Of a stretch of DNA of 5,953 bases, positions 4,770 through 5,953 are shown one piece after another. The translations under genes and the position numbers were made by a program. The notes below the pieces were generated by a model. It was not told the origin of the DNA, did not search any database, and worked only from the letters and a program-made list of their open reading frames with translations. Source of the stretch: Gammaproteobacteria bacterium (GTDB lineage Bacteria > Pseudomonadota > Gammaproteobacteria > UBA9214); contig DAOVVG010000157.1 in the NCBI GenBank assembly GCA_030632175.1, forward strand, positions 1 to 5,953, written 5' to 3'. How positions within the stretch are numbered: the first letter of the stretch is position 1; every line of letters begins with the position of its first letter.

Positions 4770-5348
4770 TCAAACCACAGGCCGGGTAAGCAAGAGAATA
4801 CTACCCGTATAGGGATGACAGGCATGTGGAATCACCGCGCGCTGCTCGACAACCTCATAACCCAGCCGCTCATACAGCCGCAACGCACCGGTGTTTTCAT
4901 CAAACACCTCGAGACTGCTGAGCGTGCAATCGGCTTCCCTGGCCATACGATCAACCTGTTCCATCAAACGGGTCCCAACAGAGCGTCCGCGAAACTCCGG
5001 ATAGGTCGCAAGCATATTGATGTAGAAACTTTCCGGCACACACCCTTCCAGTTCGATTAGCGGGCGGATGAAGGCCGGATATTCTGCCAGATCGTCTGTC
5101 GTATCCGCAGATGGTAGCCGGTAGGCCAGCAACATACCCGCAATCGCATTATCCAGCACACCAAGAGACGCATGGCGCCAGGAAAAGTTTTCCGTGTCCG
5201 ACGCAGCGTTTAGCGCCCCGACTTCCAGCAGCGTTTGCCCGCTTTTTCTTGACGCTTCCCAGAAATAAGCCGGGATACCCTCCCCGGCCATCAGAGCGAG
5301 TTCAGCAATCGCGGGGCAATCAGCGCGGGTAGCCTGGCGGATATTCAT
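4770..5348 (-). CDS. GNAT family N-acetyltransferase
   Basis: This is a 192-residue cytoplasmic acetyl-CoA-dependent acyltransferase. It starts MNIRQATRADCPAIAELA, the usual first strand and helix of the fold. The acetyl-CoA pyrophosphate loop is at 119-126 (FRGRSVGT, the R/Q-x-x-G-x-G/A motif with Arg120, Arg122 and Gly125), preceded by strand INMLATYPE (110-118). The C-terminal motif ENTGALRLYERLGYEVVE (151-168) is the standard helix-strand that completes the site. An insertion of about 30 residues (78-107) before strand 4 is rich in acidic and hydrophobic residues and probably shapes the acceptor pocket. The substrate cannot be told from sequence; small amines, antibiotics or protein N-termini are all possible. 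The ATG at 5348 is used because the preceding TTG has no advantage. No good Shine-Dalgarno sequence is seen before either, so the start is less certain than the frame. It is a single gene, between a terminator upstream and REPs downstream. Confidence 0.93.
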   Translation of the reverse strand: MNIRQATRADCPAIAELALMAGEGIPAYFWEASRKSGQTLLEVGALNAASDTENFSWRHASLGVLDNAIAGMLLAYRLPSADTTDDLAEYPAFIRPLIELEGCVPESFYINMLATYPEFRGRSVGTRLMEQVDRMAREADCTLSSLEVFDENTGALRLYERLGYEVVEQRAVIPHACHPYTGSILLLTRPVV

Positions 5349-5411
5349 CAATATTCAAAAGCAACCCGTAAATCGTGGTCTGTCCCCAATTGCGTTTTAA
5401 TTATGTGCGCA

Positions 5412-5461
5412 ATATAAAAATGGCCCTCATCCCATAAGACATGAATCAGGGATGAGGGCCA
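5412..5461 (-). terminator. Strong intrinsic terminator of the multicopper-oxidase-like gene
   Basis: A perfect 12-bp stem GGCCCTCATCCC/GGGATGAGGGCC (5423-5434 and 5450-5461) with a 15-base loop is followed on the minus strand by ATTTTTATATT. The hairpin starts 30 bp after the stop codon at 5492. There is no T-run on the plus-strand side, so it acts on minus-strand transcription and isolates the acetyltransferase gene. Confidence 0.92.
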
Positions 5462-5491
5462 AACAACGTACCTTGTTGTGTTTTTTATTCC

Positions 5492-5953
5492 TTAAAAATC
5501 CAGTTGCATATAGACAGTACCGTTACTGTATGTACTGTTATTACGCAGATCTCTATAGCTTACTTCCGGATACCAGGTACCGCTGCTGTTCGGCAATGTA
5601 ATCATAATATCCTTGGTTTGCCCGGGGGAGACTTCAACACTGGTCACAGACCGTGGGCTCGGCATCGCAAAACCATCGGTGTTGTGCCAGGTAAACGATT
5701 GCCGGCTACCGTTGGAATCACGCAACTCGAAACGTGCGTTAGTAGAATGTATTCCTACCAACCGAACGGCTACATCTGCACCCGGCGCTGCGGTAAAGAC
5801 CTGCGCGGGACTATTTGTGCTTAACCCCTCTTCCCCGTTAGCCAGGAAGTAACGCGGATCATAATCTGCAAACACGGTAGAGTCCTGAACCGCTGAATCG
5901 ATATGATAATGAGGTTCGCCTGCGTTCAGCACCACGTTCCACTCAAAGTCATA
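5492..5953 (-). CDS. C-terminal part of a multicopper-oxidase-like (cupredoxin-fold) protein; 5' end outside window
   Basis: The last 153 residues are visible and the frame is open to the window edge. The pattern matches the second cupredoxin domain of bacterial multicopper oxidases: YDFEWNVVLNAG (1-12), DYDPRYFLANG (30-40), VAVRLVGIHS (61-70), then DGFAMPSPRSVTSVEVSPG (93-111) followed by KDIMITLP and SGTWYPEV. This parallels the family's fliNG, v-RliN and v-PGqR-D motifs. No cysteine is present, nor any His-Cys-His copper cluster, so this segment cannot hold a type 1 or trinuclear copper site. The protein ends where a normal three-domain oxidase would continue, so it may be a two-domain or structural variant. 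The high Asn/Ser/Thr content (for example NNSTYSNGT) fits an exported protein, though the N terminus is not visible. A strong terminator follows. Assignment to another beta-sandwich family remains possible. Confidence 0.75.
   Translation of the reverse strand, partial: YDFEWNVVLNAGEPHYHIDSAVQDSTVFADYDPRYFLANGEEGLSTNSPAQVFTAAPGADVAVRLVGIHSTNARFELRDSNGSRQSFTWHNTDGFAMPSPRSVTSVEVSPGQTKDIMITLPNSSGTWYPEVSYRDLRNNSTYSNGTVYMQLDF

Noticed and set aside
5389..5414. Short inverted repeat ATTGCG/CGCAAT before the GNAT gene
   Set aside because: The 6-bp stem with a 14-base A/T-rich loop is weak and overlaps the terminator T-tract; it is not convincing as an operator.

Overview
This window looks like a chromosomal segment from a moderately GC-rich gammaproteobacterium. 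Three things point that way: the MetA subtype, a DUF4845 protein, and REP-type palindromes with a GTAG-GAGCGG core (the kind known from Pseudomonas, Xanthomonas and relatives). Several genes would suit a chemolithotrophic or sulfur-metabolising lifestyle: a small protein resembling part of sulfur oxygenase reductase, a periplasmic cytochrome c fused to a sulfite-oxidase-like fold, and a multicopper-oxidase-like protein. That lifestyle is an inference from distant similarities. No ribosomal, tRNA, phage, CRISPR or transposase gene is visible.

Layout. Positions 1-1622 hold a two-gene minus-strand unit: a P-loop kinase-like ATPase followed after 5 bp by metA (homoserine O-acyltransferase), which leaves the window on the left. 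Positions 1623-1868 are non-coding and carry a C/G-rich slipping hairpin and a head-to-head REP pair. Positions 1869-2952 hold two more minus-strand genes 61 bp apart: a SOR-like/ABM-like small protein transcribed first, then a DUF4202 protein. A divergent intergenic region (2953-3133) has a near-consensus minus-strand -10 box and a 14-bp tandem direct repeat. It leads into a plus-strand DUF4845 membrane protein (3134-3502), which converges through a GC-rich hairpin on a minus-strand secreted cytochrome c (3571-4362). The next intergenic region (4363-4769) is dominated by REP palindromes arranged as a 117-bp tandem duplication. A GNAT acetyltransferase (4770-5348, minus) follows. Then come a strong intrinsic terminator and the C-terminal part of a multicopper-oxidase-like protein (5492 to the window edge, minus).

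How the genes may work together. Only ATPase-metA (5 bp gap, metA ribosome-binding site inside the last codons of the ATPase gene) and possibly the SOR-like-DUF4202 pair look like real transcription units. The others appear to be single genes separated by repeats or terminators. The most interesting protein is the 138-residue one at 2536-2952. It keeps a cysteine, an H-x3-H pair and a late glutamate arranged much like the mononuclear iron site of sulfur oxygenase reductase, but at under half the usual length. The most interesting DNA is the duplicated REP triplet at 4511-4728, where one stem carries a compensatory base-pair change between copies.
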